Positions 16,712 to 25,747 of a stretch of DNA of 64,000 nt are shown in pieces. This stretch comes from Sphingomonas psychrolutea (GTDB lineage Bacteria > Pseudomonadota > Alphaproteobacteria > Sphingomonadales > Sphingomonadaceae), in the NCBI RefSeq assembly GCF_014636175.1, contig NZ_BMDW01000017.1:22110-86109 (forward strand), read 5' to 3'. Made by a program: the position numbers and the translations under genes. Below the pieces are notes generated by a model that did not search any database, had not been told where the DNA came from, and was given only the letters and a program-made list of their open reading frames with translations. Numbering within the stretch: position 1 is the first letter of the stretch; each line of letters begins with the position of its first letter.

Positions 16712-17638
16712 ATGCGAACTCTAGCTCTTTCGGTCCTCACGATGGTTACCGTTTTCGGGGCGACCGCGGCCGATGCGCAACGACTCGGGGGTGGTCGATC
16801 CTATCCCGGCGCATCCTATCCGGTGCCGGGGAGCATGCCCGCGATGCAGCAGCCCGGCGGGGGCGGACCCGTAACCTTGCCGCCGCCGCCGCAGATCAAC
16901 ACGATGCCGCGTCCGTACCCCGGCCAGATGAACCCGCAGCGCCCGAATCCCGGTCCGCGCCCGGTGCACAATGGTGGCGGATCGCGCTGGGGCGGATCGT
17001 ATCAGGGACAGTGGTCGGGCGGAATGAATGCGCCGGGCGGCTGGAACGCTTATCGGCGCCCGTCGCGCGGCTATCGTCTGCCGAGCTATTGGGTTTCCCC
17101 GAATTTCTTCATCGGCGATTTTGGCGGATACGGCCTCTATGCCCCGCCGCAGGGCTATGGCTGGCAGCGTTATTATGACGACGCGGTGCTGGTCGACAGC
17201 CGCGGCCGCGTGCGTGATTCGGTCTACGGTTTGGATTGGGACGGCGGTTCCGGTGGCTATGGCGACGGCTCTGCACAGGGCGGCTATTCGTCGGTCGAGT
17301 ATGGCTATGCCCAAGGCGGGGCCGGCGGGCAGGGGTATAGCTATCAGACGCTCCCGCCGGTCGTGCAAAATGGCGGCGTAACGACCTATTCGACCAGCAA
17401 CGGCTACAGCGCGGGCGGCTATGCCAGCGGCGGATATTATTACCCCGGCGCGACGACGACGGTGGTGACGATCATGGGCGCGCCCAGCGTCACGACAACC
17501 ACGACCGAATATATCGAGGAAACCCGCACGCGCTATGTCGCGCCGCGCCGCGTCTATCGCGCAAAGAAGAAAGTGTATCGCCCGCGATGTGTCTGCCGCC
17601 GCGCGGTGGTGGTGGAGAAGCCGGTGATGGGGAGCTGA
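16712..17638 (+). CDS. Exported low-complexity protein with RcnB-like domain
   Basis: A 308-residue secreted protein. A signal peptide (about 1-23, ending ADA) is followed by a Gly/Pro/Tyr-rich region, then an RcnB-like segment (about 115-175: RLPSYWVSPNFFIGDF, YAPPQGYGWQRYYDDAVLVD) as in the periplasmic Ni/Co homeostasis family. The rest is Gly/Tyr/Ser-rich, then a Thr-rich stretch and a basic, cysteine-containing C-terminus (RPRCVCRRA). Its role is unknown; a cell-surface or structural function is as likely as metal handling. ATG 16712 has a GGGAG site 8 nt upstream. It is transcribed alone. Confidence 0.75.
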   Translation: MRTLALSVLTMVTVFGATAADAQRLGGGRSYPGASYPVPGSMPAMQQPGGGGPVTLPPPPQINTMPRPYPGQMNPQRPNPGPRPVHNGGGSRWGGSYQGQWSGGMNAPGGWNAYRRPSRGYRLPSYWVSPNFFIGDFGGYGLYAPPQGYGWQRYYDDAVLVDSRGRVRDSVYGLDWDGGSGGYGDGSAQGGYSSVEYGYAQGGAGGQGYSYQTLPPVVQNGGVTTYSTSNGYSAGGYASGGYYYPGATTTVVTIMGAPSVTTTTTEYIEETRTRYVAPRRVYRAKKKVYRPRCVCRRAVVVEKPVMGS

Positions 17639-17655
17639 TCGGGTCGTGCGCTGGT

Positions 17656-17729
17656 CTCCTGCGAAAGCAGGAGCCCAGGATTTGGAGCGTAACGGCTAGC
17701 GGCCCCTGGACTCCCGCTTTCGCGGGAGA
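17656..17729. repeat. Pair of CTCCTGCG/CTCCCGC palindromes
   Basis: CTCCTGCGAAAGCAGGAG followed by CCCAG (17656-17678), and CTCCCGCTTTCGCGGGAG (17711-17728). Same family as 5709-5779, including the CCCAG tail. It fills the gap between two convergent genes. Confidence 0.7.
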
Positions 17730-17746
17730 ACAGGGAAGCGGAGCGC

Positions 17747-19066
17747 CTAACCCCCGCGCGGTTCCGGCCCCGCGAAGGTGACGACGCTCTCCGACCCGTC
17801 CGCCGCGACTGCGCCGACGCCGACGAAGTGATCGTCGACACTGATGTCCTTCAGCACGCTGCTCGTCGTGGTGGCGGGGACGTCGAGCGATTTCTGCCAG
17901 TCTGCCGTATCGGTGCGGCGCCAGTGGATGCGGTAGGCGGTGGCGCCCTCGACCGGCTTCCATTTGACCGTCGTGTCGAAGCTGAGCGCGCCTGCGATCG
18001 TCACGCCCTCGGGCGCGGCAGGCGCGGTGGCGAGGCGGCGGATTGTGGCTACGTTGATCGCGGTGACCTTCGCCAGATAGGCGAAGTCCATCTTGTCGAC
18101 GGTATCGCCATACGGAATGCCATTCTCGACGCGGAGATCCTGATGCTGCTGCGTCCAATTCTCTGCACCGACCGAAAAGCGCACCGCGGGATAGCCAAGT
18201 TTCAGAAACGGCTCGTGATCGCCGCCGCGCCCGAAGCGATCGGGGCGGCGATCGACGAACACGTCGAGCCCGCCGGGAAGGCCCGCCGCGACGCCGTCGA
18301 TCGTCTTGGCGAGCGCGCGGCTCGGGCCGTCATCCTCGCCGCCATTGCCGCGCCGCGCGATCTGCGCCGGTAACTCCTCGCTCTCGCGAATGCCTTCCGA
18401 AAAGACCCGGACGCGGTCGGCGACACGCACGCCATTCTGCCCCATCGTATTGCCGACGATATCGTTGTTGAGCATCGCCGAGATCGTCCAGCCGCGCTGC
18501 TTCGCGGTTTCGGCCAGCAGCGTGCCGCCGAACAGCCCCTGCTCCTCGCCGGAGAAGATCGCATAGACGATCGTCGCGCGGAATTTCTCCTTCGACAGGA
18601 TGCGCGCGGCTTCGAGCACGAGCGCGACGCCCGACCCATCGTCATTCGCGCCGGGCGCATCGTGCGTGAAATCCATGCCGTCGCTGATCCGGCTGTCGAT
18701 ATGCGCGCCGACGATGATCACGCGCTTGGGGTCGAGCCCCTGCTGGAAGCCGAGCACGTCGACCACATTGACCCCGTTTGGCGCGCGCGCATTGGTGAAG
18801 GTGCGCGCGATATTGGCGACGGTGATGCAGCCATCGCACGCATCGGCGATCCGGGTCAGTTCGCCCCCGACCCAGCCGCGCGCCGCCCCGATCCCGCGCG
18901 TCGGGTGATCGGGCGACGACAGCGTGTGGCGTGTGCCGAAGCTGACGAGCTTTTCGACGGTTGCTTTCAGCCGCGTTGGGTCGGGTGCGGGCTTGGGCGC
19001 ATCCTTGGCGAAAACGGGGGTGGCGATGATCGCAAGAGCGAGGGCGAGCGGGGGGAGGGTGCGCAT
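17747..19066 (-). CDS. Exported M28-family zinc aminopeptidase
   Basis: A 439-residue periplasmic or secreted di-zinc peptidase. A signal peptide (1-20, ending VFAKD) is followed by the M28 domain. Metal and catalytic residues can be placed in GAHIDSR, PGANDDGSGVA, FSGEEQGLFGG, NNDIVGN and GGDHEPF. The C-terminal 90 residues form a fibronectin type III-like domain (PEGVTIAGALSFDTTVKWKP). Such enzymes release N-terminal residues from external peptides. ATG 19066 starts a proper signal peptide; the longer frame upstream is repeat-derived. Confidence 0.9.
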   Translation of the reverse strand: MRTLPPLALALAIIATPVFAKDAPKPAPDPTRLKATVEKLVSFGTRHTLSSPDHPTRGIGAARGWVGGELTRIADACDGCITVANIARTFTNARAPNGVNVVDVLGFQQGLDPKRVIIVGAHIDSRISDGMDFTHDAPGANDDGSGVALVLEAARILSKEKFRATIVYAIFSGEEQGLFGGTLLAETAKQRGWTISAMLNNDIVGNTMGQNGVRVADRVRVFSEGIRESEELPAQIARRGNGGEDDGPSRALAKTIDGVAAGLPGGLDVFVDRRPDRFGRGGDHEPFLKLGYPAVRFSVGAENWTQQHQDLRVENGIPYGDTVDKMDFAYLAKVTAINVATIRRLATAPAAPEGVTIAGALSFDTTVKWKPVEGATAYRIHWRRTDTADWQKSLDVPATTTSSVLKDISVDDHFVGVGAVAADGSESVVTFAGPEPRGG

Positions 19067-19132
19067 TCCGGCATCGTGGCGGGGAAGGCGCGGGGGTTCA
19101 AGGGGTTCGATGCCCCTTCGGTCTCGGTAGAT

Positions 19133-19475
19133 CCTCCCCCGCCAGGGGGAGGTGGCACGCGAAGCGTGACGGAGGGGGAGGTCGGCGAAACGCTTGGAAG
19201 GTCGAGCAAGCGGCAGATGCAACGCGAACAGCGAGTCGTGGCTGTCGCAACTGCGCCACCGAGAAAGTTTGATAGTTAGCCGCTAACCGCCCCCTCCGTC
19301 GCCTTCGGCGCCACCTCCCCCTGGCGGGGGAGGATTGTCGAGGTCTGCGCTTACGCCCCCCCTTCGTCACCCCGGCCTTGAGCCGGGGCCCACCGCGCCA
19401 CAACCGCACCGCCGCCGCACCATTGCTACCGGTGCATCAAGCCGCTTGGTGGACCCCGGCACAAGGCCGGGGTGA
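19133..19475. repeat. Repeat-rich intergenic region with two inverted repeat pairs
   Basis: This gap of about 430 bp holds no supported gene. It contains CCTCCCCCGCCAGGGGGAGG (19133-19152) mirrored by CCTCCCCCTGGCGGGGGAGG (19314-19333). It then has a second element, GTCACCCCGGCC...CCGGGGCCCACC (19366-19394), mirrored by GGTGGACCCCGGC...GGCCGGGGTGAC (19447-19475). The second element also occurs as inverted pairs at 29907-30100 and 33175-33332. Confidence 0.75.
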
Positions 19476-19495
19476 CGGGTTGTGGCAAAGGACAA

Positions 19496-19708
19496 TCAAT
19501 TGCCCCGCCCTGCGATTGCGAGGGTTGTGAAAAGGCAAGCGCCTAGGAGGTAGACAGTTGTAAACAACCAAAAGGCAAACGGCGCTGTGTCCCGGCGAGC
19601 ATCTAATCCGCTCAGACTGTTGGGCATATTTCCGCTCGCGAACCCGGCCGCCACAATCATAACGATGAATAAAGCGACGGTGAGAGCAATAATCGAGGAT
19701 ACACTCAT
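19496..19708 (-). CDS. Small two-helix membrane protein
   Basis: A 70-residue protein with two hydrophobic helices ([20 protein letters not shown] and [20 protein letters not shown]) joined by a short polar loop. No family recognised. The start ATG 19708 follows a G-rich stretch (TTGAGGGGGCGGG). It lies 9 bp downstream of the universal stress protein gene on the same strand, so the two are probably co-transcribed. Confidence 0.6.
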   Translation of the reverse strand: MSVSSIIALTVALFIVMIVAAGFASGNMPNSLSGLDARRDTAPFAFWLFTTVYLLGACLFTTLAIAGRGN

Positions 19709-19717
19709 CCCGCCCCC

Positions 19718-20173
19718 TCAACTCAACCGATCAATCGCCTCCCGATCCAAACTCCCCGGCACGATCATCAACGGAATCGGCAAACACCCGGCATCCGTCC
19801 CGGCAAAGTGTGTGACCAGCGGCCCCGGCGCGCCGCTCGCCGCCGCTGCCAGCACGAGCGCGGCGATGTCGGGATTGGCGGCGATCATCTCGCGGATCAC
19901 CTTGGGGCCTTCGCCTTGCCGCACTGTAATGATCGGTTTCAGCCCCGATTCCTCGACCAGCGTACCCGCCGCGCCCGTCACCAGCCCCTCGGCATGGAGC
20001 CGCGCCTCTTCCTCGATCGTCGCTTGTACGCCGCCGAAGGTGGTGAATTCGGTCGGGGGTACGAGCGCGAGGATTTCGACGCCGCCGCCGGTCTTCACCG
20101 CGCGGCGTGCGGCAAAGCGCAAGGCGATGCCGCTTTCGGGCGTCTCGTCGACGACCACCAGATAGATGCGCAT
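19718..20173 (-). CDS. Universal stress protein (UspA family)
   Basis: A 151-residue cytoplasmic UspA-fold protein. It begins [25 protein letters not shown], with a middle ATP-site-like part and the C-terminal [12 protein letters not shown] strand. The glycine-rich ATP loop (G-2x-G-9x-G-S/T) is not clean: [17 protein letters not shown] lacks the full pattern, so it may not bind ATP. ATG 20173 matches the family start. It is divergent from pdhC with 135 bp between. Confidence 0.85.
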   Translation of the reverse strand: MRIYLVVVDETPESGIALRFAARRAVKTGGGVEILALVPPTEFTTFGGVQATIEEEARLHAEGLVTGAAGTLVEESGLKPIITVRQGEGPKVIREMIAANPDIAALVLAAAASGAPGPLVTHFAGTDAGCLPIPLMIVPGSLDREAIDRLS

Positions 20174-20308
20174 GCGGGCTCTCCCCTCCATGGAGATTAT
20201 GCCCTACATCGTGAGGCCAAGCGTGCCTGCGCGCAAGTCGTGGTCTTGACCCGCGGCAGCGCGGGGGCGAGAGACACGCTACGGATTCGGACAAATAAGG
20301 ACGTGTTG

Positions 20309-21634
20309 ATGCCGGTCGAGATCAAGATGCCAGCGCTTTCCCCGACGATGGAGGAAGGCACGCTGGCGAAATGGCTGGTGAAAGAGGGCGACACCGTAAA
20401 GTCCGGCGACTTGATGGCCGAGATCGAGACCGACAAAGCCACGATGGAATTCGAAGCGGTCGACGAAGGCGTGATCGGCAAGATTCTCGTCGCCGAGGGC
20501 ACCGATAATGTGAAGGTCGGCACGGTGATCGCGACGTTGCTGATGGAGGGGGAGGAGGCTTCTTCCCCGGCTGCTGAAGCTGAAGCTGCACCTGCACCTT
20601 CTTCTCCCTCTCCCCCGCGGGGAGAGGGTCGGGGAGAGGGGACGTCTCCACCCGCCCCGACCCCGGTGGCGCCCGCTCCCACTGCCCCTCTCCCCGCAAG
20701 CGGGGAGAGGGAGAAGGGCGAACGCATCAAGGCCAGCCCCCTCGCGCGGCGGATTGCGGCGGAGAAGAGCATCGATCTTGCCACGCTGACCGGTTCCGGC
20801 CCCAACGGGCGGATCGTCAAGGCGGATCTCGATGCATCGCCGGTTACGCAGGCCATCGATACTGGGCCGCGGCCGACGCCGGCGAAGCAGGAGGAAGCTG
20901 CGGCAGCACCAGCGCCCGCACCGAAGCCCGCCGCAATCCCCGACATCCCGCACGAAGCGACCAAGCTCTCCAACGTGCGCAAGACGATCGCGCGCCGCCT
21001 GACCGAATCGAAGCAGACCGTCCCGCATATCTATCTGACGGTCGATATCCGGCTCGATGCGCTGCTCAAGCTGCGCGGCGAGCTGAACGTCGGGCTCGCC
21101 GCGCGGGGCGTGAAGCTGTCGGTCAACGATCTGATCATCAAGGCGCTCGCGGTCAGCCTGATTCAAGTGCCGAAGTGCAACGTGATGTTCACGCCGGATC
21201 AGCTCATCAGCTTCAGCCGTGCCGACATTTCGGTCGCGGTTTCGACGCCGAGCGGCCTGATCACGCCGATCATCGTCGGGGCCGACAGCAAGGGCGTGGC
21301 CGCGATCTCGACCGAGATGAAGGACTTGGCCGCGCGGGCGCGCGACGGGAAGCTCAAGCCGGAAGAATATCAGGGCGGCACCGCTAGCGTCAGCAACATG
21401 GGCATGTACGGCATCAAGCAGTTCGACGCCGTCATCAACCCGCCACAGGGCATGATCCTGGCGATCGGCGCGGGCGAGAAGCGGCCCTATATCATCGACG
21501 ATGCGCTCGGCGTGGCGACGGTGATGTCGGCGACGGGCAGCTTCGATCACCGCGCGATCGACGGGGCGGACGGTGCCGAATTGATGCAAGTGTTCAAGGC
21601 GCTGGTCGAAGCGCCGCTGGCGATGCTGGCCTGA
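20309..21634 (+). CDS. pdhC: Pyruvate dehydrogenase E2 (dihydrolipoamide acetyltransferase)
   Basis: A 441-residue core subunit of the pyruvate dehydrogenase complex, transferring acetyl from lipoate to CoA. The N-terminal lipoyl domain (1-80) has K43 in ETDKATMEF; the peripheral subunit-binding domain is about 140-180 ([15 protein letters not shown]); the catalytic domain is about 205-441 with H414 and D418 in [12 protein letters not shown]. The linker between lipoyl and binding domains (about residues 98-138) is encoded by two palindromic repeats (20606-20711), an unusual in-frame insertion. E1 genes are not adjacent, but lpdA (E3) follows after two small genes, so pdhC and lpdA probably form one operon. 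Confidence 0.96.
   Translation: MPVEIKMPALSPTMEEGTLAKWLVKEGDTVKSGDLMAEIETDKATMEFEAVDEGVIGKILVAEGTDNVKVGTVIATLLMEGEEASSPAAEAEAAPAPSSPSPPRGEGRGEGTSPPAPTPVAPAPTAPLPASGEREKGERIKASPLARRIAAEKSIDLATLTGSGPNGRIVKADLDASPVTQAIDTGPRPTPAKQEEAAAAPAPAPKPAAIPDIPHEATKLSNVRKTIARRLTESKQTVPHIYLTVDIRLDALLKLRGELNVGLAARGVKLSVNDLIIKALAVSLIQVPKCNVMFTPDQLISFSRADISVAVSTPSGLITPIIVGADSKGVAAISTEMKDLAARARDGKLKPEEYQGGTASVSNMGMYGIKQFDAVINPPQGMILAIGAGEKRPYIIDDALGVATVMSATGSFDHRAIDGADGAELMQVFKALVEAPLAMLA
20606..20711. repeat. Two palindromic repeats inserted in frame in pdhC
   Basis: CCCTCTCCCC-cgc-GGGGAGAGGG (20606-20628) and CCCTCTCCCCGC-aa-GCGGGGAGAGGG (20686-20711) lie inside the coding region, about 57 bp apart. They resemble the intergenic hairpin pairs at 12454-12548 and 13344-13440, in sequence and in being paired. 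They encode Pro/Arg/Gly/Glu-rich residues in a linker that tolerates insertion. Confidence 0.75.
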
Positions 21635-21635
21635 C

Positions 21636-21848
21636 ATGCTGGGGCGGCGCACTCTTGTCGAGGTGTTGCATCTGGTGATCGGAATCGCCGGGGCCGCGGT
21701 GCTTGCCTATGGCGCGGTGTGGTCGCTGCCGCATGCCCACGATACGATCTGGGCCGTCACCTACGGCGTCATGGCGGTGGTGGTGGCGATGAGTCTGCGG
21801 CCAATCGCCGCGGCGGCAAAAGCAGACCGTCGCTCGACCGATGCATGA
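21636..21848 (+). CDS. Small membrane protein between pdhC and thioesterase
   Basis: A 70-residue protein with two hydrophobic helices (VLHLVIGIAGAAVLAYGAVW and TIWAVTYGVMAVVVAMSL). It starts 1 bp after the pdhC stop and its end overlaps the next gene by 8 bp, so it is translationally coupled within the pdhC-lpdA cluster. No family recognised. Confidence 0.6.
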   Translation: MLGRRTLVEVLHLVIGIAGAAVLAYGAVWSLPHAHDTIWAVTYGVMAVVVAMSLRPIAAAAKADRRSTDA

Positions 21849-22224
21849 TGCCCCCGAAGCCATGCCCGCGATCCGCGCGACCGCGATGGCGCGCGATGCC
21901 AATCCGTACGGCAAGATTTTCGTCGGTTGGCTGATGGGGCAGATGGCGCTGGCCGCCGGATCGGTCGCGTCGCGGCATTGCGGCGCGCGCGCGCCGGTCG
22001 TCGCCGCGGACGGCTTCAGCTTCACCGCGCCCGTGAGCATCGGCGATGAAGTGTCGTTCTACGCCGAGATCGTCGGCACCGGGCGCAGCTCGATGACGGT
22101 CGCGGTGGCCGTGTGGCGGCGCGACCGGCACGGTGAGGGCACCGAACTTGCCGCGAACGGGCGCTTCACGTTGGTTTCGATGGGCGCGGACGATCGACCG
22201 CGGCTCTTGCAAGAGCTGGTATAG
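21841..22224 (+). CDS. Acyl-CoA thioesterase (hotdog fold, YciA-like)
   Basis: A 127-residue single hotdog-domain protein. Features are NPYGKIFVGWLMGQMALAAG (the central helix of the family, with the usual Asp replaced in this stretch), APVSIGDEVSFYAEIVGTGRSSMTV, and a short C-terminus. It probably hydrolyses short or medium acyl-CoA thioesters in the cytoplasm. The usual catalytic Asp of YciA (in a GG..xxxMD motif) is not obvious here, where GWLMGQMALAAG has Gln. It overlaps the upstream small gene and precedes lpdA by 13 bp. Confidence 0.8.
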   Translation: MHDAPEAMPAIRATAMARDANPYGKIFVGWLMGQMALAAGSVASRHCGARAPVVAADGFSFTAPVSIGDEVSFYAEIVGTGRSSMTVAVAVWRRDRHGEGTELAANGRFTLVSMGADDRPRLLQELV

Positions 22225-22237
22225 AAGGAACTCCCCA

Positions 22238-23632
22238 GTGGCCGACACTTTTAACCTCGTCATCCTCGGTTCGGGCCCCGGCGGCTATGTCGCCGCGATC
22301 CGTGCGGCGCAGCTCGGGCTCAAGACCGCGATCATCGAGCGCGAGCGGCTGGGCGGTATCTGCCTCAATTGGGGCTGCATTCCGACCAAGGCGCTGCTGC
22401 GCACGTCGGAAATCTATCATTACATGCAGCATGCCGCCGATTATGGCCTTAGCGCCGATAACGTCGGCTTCGACTTGACCAAAGTGGTCGAGCGCAGCCG
22501 CAAGGTCGCAGGCCAGCTCAACATGGGCGTCAAGGGCCTGATGAAGAAGAACAAGGTGACCGTGTTCGAAGGCACCGGCACGATTACCGCAGCGGGCAAG
22601 GTGACGGTCACGCAAGGCGACAAGACCAGCGACCTCGAAGCCAAGCACATCATCATCGCCACCGGCGCCCGCGCGCGCGATCTGCCCTTTGCCAAGGCCG
22701 ATGGCGCGCGGATTTTGACCTATCGCCACGCGATGGTGCCGACCGAAATGCCGACCAAGCTGCTCGTCATCGGATCGGGCGCGATCGGGGTAGAATTCGC
22801 GAGCTTCTACAATGATATGGGCGCGGATGTTACGATTGTGGAGATGCTGCCGCGCATCCTTCCGGTGGAGGATGAGGAGGTCAGCGCGTTCATGGACAAG
22901 GCGCTGACCAAGCAAGGGATCACGCTGCGCACCGCGACCGGGTTGGAAGCGCTCGATGCGACCGCGAAGGGCGTGACCGCGAAGATCAAGGGCAAGGACG
23001 GCAAGGTCACGTCCGAAGAGTTCAGCCACGTCATCGTCGCGATCGGCATCGTGCCCAATACTGAGAATATCGGCCTCGAAGCGCTGGGGATCGAGACCGA
23101 GCGCGGCCATATCAAGGTCGATGGCTATGCCCGCACCAATGTCGGGGGCATCTACGCGATCGGCGACGTGACCGGCGCGCCGTGGCTGGCGCACAAAGCG
23201 AGCCATGAGGGCGTGGTGTGTGTCGAGGCGATCGCGGGGCTGAACCCGCATCCATTCGAGAAGTGGAATATCCCGGGCTGCACCTATTCGCGCCCGCAAG
23301 TCGCCTCGGTCGGTATGACGGAAGCGAAGGCCAAAGAAGCCGGGCATGAGCTGAAGGTCGGCAAATTCCCCTTCATCGGCAATGGCAAGGCGATCGCGCT
23401 GGGCGAGGCCGAGGGTTTTGTGAAGACGGTGTTCGACGCGAAAACCGGCGAATTGCTCGGCGCGCATATGGTCGGCGCGGAAGTGACCGAGCTGATCCAG
23501 GGCTATGTCATCGCGCGCCAGCTCGAGACGACCGAGGCCGAACTGATGGAAACGATCTTCGCGCACCCGACGCTCAGCGAAATGATGCACGAAAGCGTGC
23601 TCGGCGCGTATGGCCGCGCGATCCATATCTGA
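22238..23632 (+). CDS. lpdA: Dihydrolipoamide dehydrogenase (E3)
   Basis: A 464-residue FAD flavoprotein that reoxidises dihydrolipoate with NAD+ for the pyruvate dehydrogenase complex. It shows the FAD loop ILGSGPGGYVAAIRAAQLG, the redox disulfide GGICLNWGCIPTK, the NAD loop IGSGAIGVEFASFY, the second FAD motif YAIGDVTGAPWLAHKA, and the C-terminal catalytic HPTLSE. It starts with GTG (22238), preceded by AGAAGGAA. It is the fourth gene of the cluster starting with pdhC. Confidence 0.96.
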   Translation: MADTFNLVILGSGPGGYVAAIRAAQLGLKTAIIERERLGGICLNWGCIPTKALLRTSEIYHYMQHAADYGLSADNVGFDLTKVVERSRKVAGQLNMGVKGLMKKNKVTVFEGTGTITAAGKVTVTQGDKTSDLEAKHIIIATGARARDLPFAKADGARILTYRHAMVPTEMPTKLLVIGSGAIGVEFASFYNDMGADVTIVEMLPRILPVEDEEVSAFMDKALTKQGITLRTATGLEALDATAKGVTAKIKGKDGKVTSEEFSHVIVAIGIVPNTENIGLEALGIETERGHIKVDGYARTNVGGIYAIGDVTGAPWLAHKASHEGVVCVEAIAGLNPHPFEKWNIPGCTYSRPQVASVGMTEAKAKEAGHELKVGKFPFIGNGKAIALGEAEGFVKTVFDAKTGELLGAHMVGAEVTELIQGYVIARQLETTEAELMETIFAHPTLSEMMHESVLGAYGRAIHI

Positions 23633-25088
23633 TGGGGGTTCGCCCGTCAGTCGCGGGACGTCGGCGACCGATGTGACGACTCAGTTGCCCCGCATCTGGA
23701 CGGTTGCCGGGGTGACGCTGATGTTGCTGGTGGGGTCGCTGGCGCTGTTCTGGCCGGGCATCGCCATGTACGATAGCGTCCGCCAGTTCGCGCAGGCGCT
23801 GGCCGGGGCGTATGAAGATTGGCATCCGCCCGCAATGGCGCGGACGTGGAGCGGGCTCCACGCTGCCGTCGGTGGTACGAGCGAGCCGATGTTCGGGCTG
23901 CAGATGGCGCTGTATTGGGCCGGATTCGGCCTGATCGCTGCGGCGCTCGCGCGGCTGGGGCGGAGGCGTGCGGCAGCCGCCGTGCTCGCAATCGGCGCGC
24001 TGCCCTTGTTCCTTGGCTGGCAAGCGGTAGTGCTCAAGGACACGCAAATGCTGGGCGCGGTGCTCGCGGCCTGTGGCGCGATGGCGTGGTGGCGGCTCCG
24101 GGCTGCACGCGTGCCGGTCTGGGCCTTGATCGCGGTGGCGGCGTTGCTGGCCTATGCCACGCTGCTGCGCGCGAACGCGGTGTTCGCAACTGTGCCGCTG
24201 GCGGTGATGCTGTTCGGTTCGGGGCGCTGGTGGACGCGGCTCGCGCTCGGCCTGGCGGGGGTGGCGGCGGTGCTGATGGTCGCGCCGCTCCTCAATCATG
24301 GGCCGCTGGGGGCGGCGTCGAGCGGGGTCGAGCGGACCGAGGCGCTCTACGATCTTGCTGGCATAGCGGTCCGTGCGCCCGATGCGGCGATTGGCTTTAC
24401 GCCGTTTGAAGCACGCGCGTTGATGAGCGGGCATTGCGTCAAACCGTATTTCTGGGATCCGCTAGGTGAGGAACCACGCTGCGCGCCGATTATGGCGCGC
24501 CTGCGAAGCCGGCCTGCGGGCGAGCTCTACCGAATGCTGGTCGCTGCGATCGTCCGACACCCCTTTGCCTATGCGGCGCATCGGCTGGCGCATTTCAATT
24601 CGACCGAACGCTGGCTCGTGCTGGCTGGCTTACCAGGGGCTGCTCCACCGGCGCGGAGCGAGCCAAACAGCCTTGGCTTGGGCAATCCCGGCGCGGCGGC
24701 GCGCGGGTGGCAGGTGACAGCCGGGTGGATGGCAGAAACGCCGCTCGGGTGGCCCGTTGTGTGGCTCATCGTCGCGATCATCGGGCTGGCGGCGGCAGCG
24801 CCCCGGGCAAGCGCCCCGCCGCGCGATCTCGCGCTGGCGCTGTTGGTGTCGGCGATCACGCTGGAGCTGAGCTTCGGCGTGCTGAGCATCGCCTCGGACT
24901 TGCGCTATCATTTGTGGCCGATGGTCGCGACGGCGCTGGCGACGGTTTTGTTGTGGGGGGACTGGTGGCGGAGTCAGCGCGTCGTGCGGATCGGCGGACT
25001 GGCGCTTGCCGTGGTTCTGGTCGCTGGAACGGTGGCGCGGCTGACCCTGCCGAGTCCGCCAACCGGCCATCGCGATTTGCTGCGGTAG
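23610..25088 (+). CDS. Multi-pass membrane protein, glycosyltransferase-like
   Basis: A protein of up to 492 residues with about 10 or more hydrophobic helices, e.g. VAGVTLMLLVGSLALFWPG and WALIAVAALLAYATLLRANA. The first extracytoplasmic loop has acidic and aromatic residues (MYDSVRQFAQALAGAYEDWHPP) and a segment similar to membrane GT-C type glycosyltransferases, including WHPP and later LLRANAVF. Function is not known; mannosyl or other sugar-lipid transfer is only a guess. The start is uncertain: ATG 23610 overlaps lpdA by 23 bp; GTG 23673 would begin nearer the first helix. Confidence 0.65.
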   Translation: MAARSISDGGSPVSRGTSATDVTTQLPRIWTVAGVTLMLLVGSLALFWPGIAMYDSVRQFAQALAGAYEDWHPPAMARTWSGLHAAVGGTSEPMFGLQMALYWAGFGLIAAALARLGRRRAAAAVLAIGALPLFLGWQAVVLKDTQMLGAVLAACGAMAWWRLRAARVPVWALIAVAALLAYATLLRANAVFATVPLAVMLFGSGRWWTRLALGLAGVAAVLMVAPLLNHGPLGAASSGVERTEALYDLAGIAVRAPDAAIGFTPFEARALMSGHCVKPYFWDPLGEEPRCAPIMARLRSRPAGELYRMLVAAIVRHPFAYAAHRLAHFNSTERWLVLAGLPGAAPPARSEPNSLGLGNPGAAARGWQVTAGWMAETPLGWPVVWLIVAIIGLAAAAPRASAPPRDLALALLVSAITLELSFGVLSIASDLRYHLWPMVATALATVLLWGDWWRSQRVVRIGGLALAVVLVAGTVARLTLPSPPTGHRDLLR

Positions 25089-25167
25089 GAAACGCAGCGG
25101 ATGATCACGGCGCCCGGCCAAGCAAACGAAGCCTTCGGATAGCGTTGCTTGGGCCGGGGGAAGTCGA

Positions 25168-25674
25168 TCAGGCGGCAGTTGGTGCCGTCGTAAACTGCAC
25201 CACGTCGTCGTCGCGGTGCGCGGCAACAGATGGAGGGCCATCGAAGGTCCGCGCGCCGGAGTCGGCCGCGATATGCTTCAGACGCCCATCAATCGACGCG
25301 CCGGTTTCGATCGCGATCGATTCATATTCGACATCGCCGGTAATCCGGGCAGCGCGCTCGATCGTTAGCTGTCGGACCGAGACCGATCCCTCGATCGATC
25401 CGCCGAGCCGCGCGCTCTCCGCGCGGACCGCGCCTTTGATGTGGCTGTCATTGCCCTGGACGAAATTGCCGCACGCAATGTCGCCTTCGACGCGGCCGTC
25501 AATGTGGAGATCGGCGGTGGCGGCGACATTGCCGGTGATGACCATGTCGGACCCGATGACTGAAAACATGCCGCGCTTGCCCCCCGACGCCTGCGCCATC
25601 GTTGGCGGTGCGGACGGCAGCCCCGAATTACCGCCGTCGCGCCCACCGCGCGACCCGTTGTTGAACATCGACAT
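25168..25674 (-). CDS. Bactofilin (polymer-forming cytoskeletal protein)
   Basis: A 168-residue bactofilin. The central domain (about 35-140) is a run of short beta strands typical of the beta-helical core, e.g. SVIGSDMVITGNVAATADLHIDGRVEGDI and GGSIEGSVSVRQLTIERAARITGDVEYESI. Both ends are disordered and Gly/Ser-rich. Bactofilins polymerise without nucleotide and organise cell shape, stalks or wall enzymes. ATG 25674 is 6-10 bp from a GGGGAG site. An M23 peptidase partner, often next to bactofilins, is not present. Confidence 0.93.
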   Translation of the reverse strand: MSMFNNGSRGGRDGGNSGLPSAPPTMAQASGGKRGMFSVIGSDMVITGNVAATADLHIDGRVEGDIACGNFVQGNDSHIKGAVRAESARLGGSIEGSVSVRQLTIERAARITGDVEYESIAIETGASIDGRLKHIAADSGARTFDGPPSVAAHRDDDVVQFTTAPTAA

Positions 25675-25747
25675 TTTGACAGCTCCCCGCATGCCCGATT
25701 CGCAGCACCGGGTAGCATATCGCGCGCGTCCGCCGCAGCGAAGTTCG

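Noticed and set aside
20279..21652. A 457-codon minus-strand frame opposite pdhC
   Set aside because: Antisense to pdhC, composition Arg/His/Asp-rich, no motif and no ribosome-binding site.
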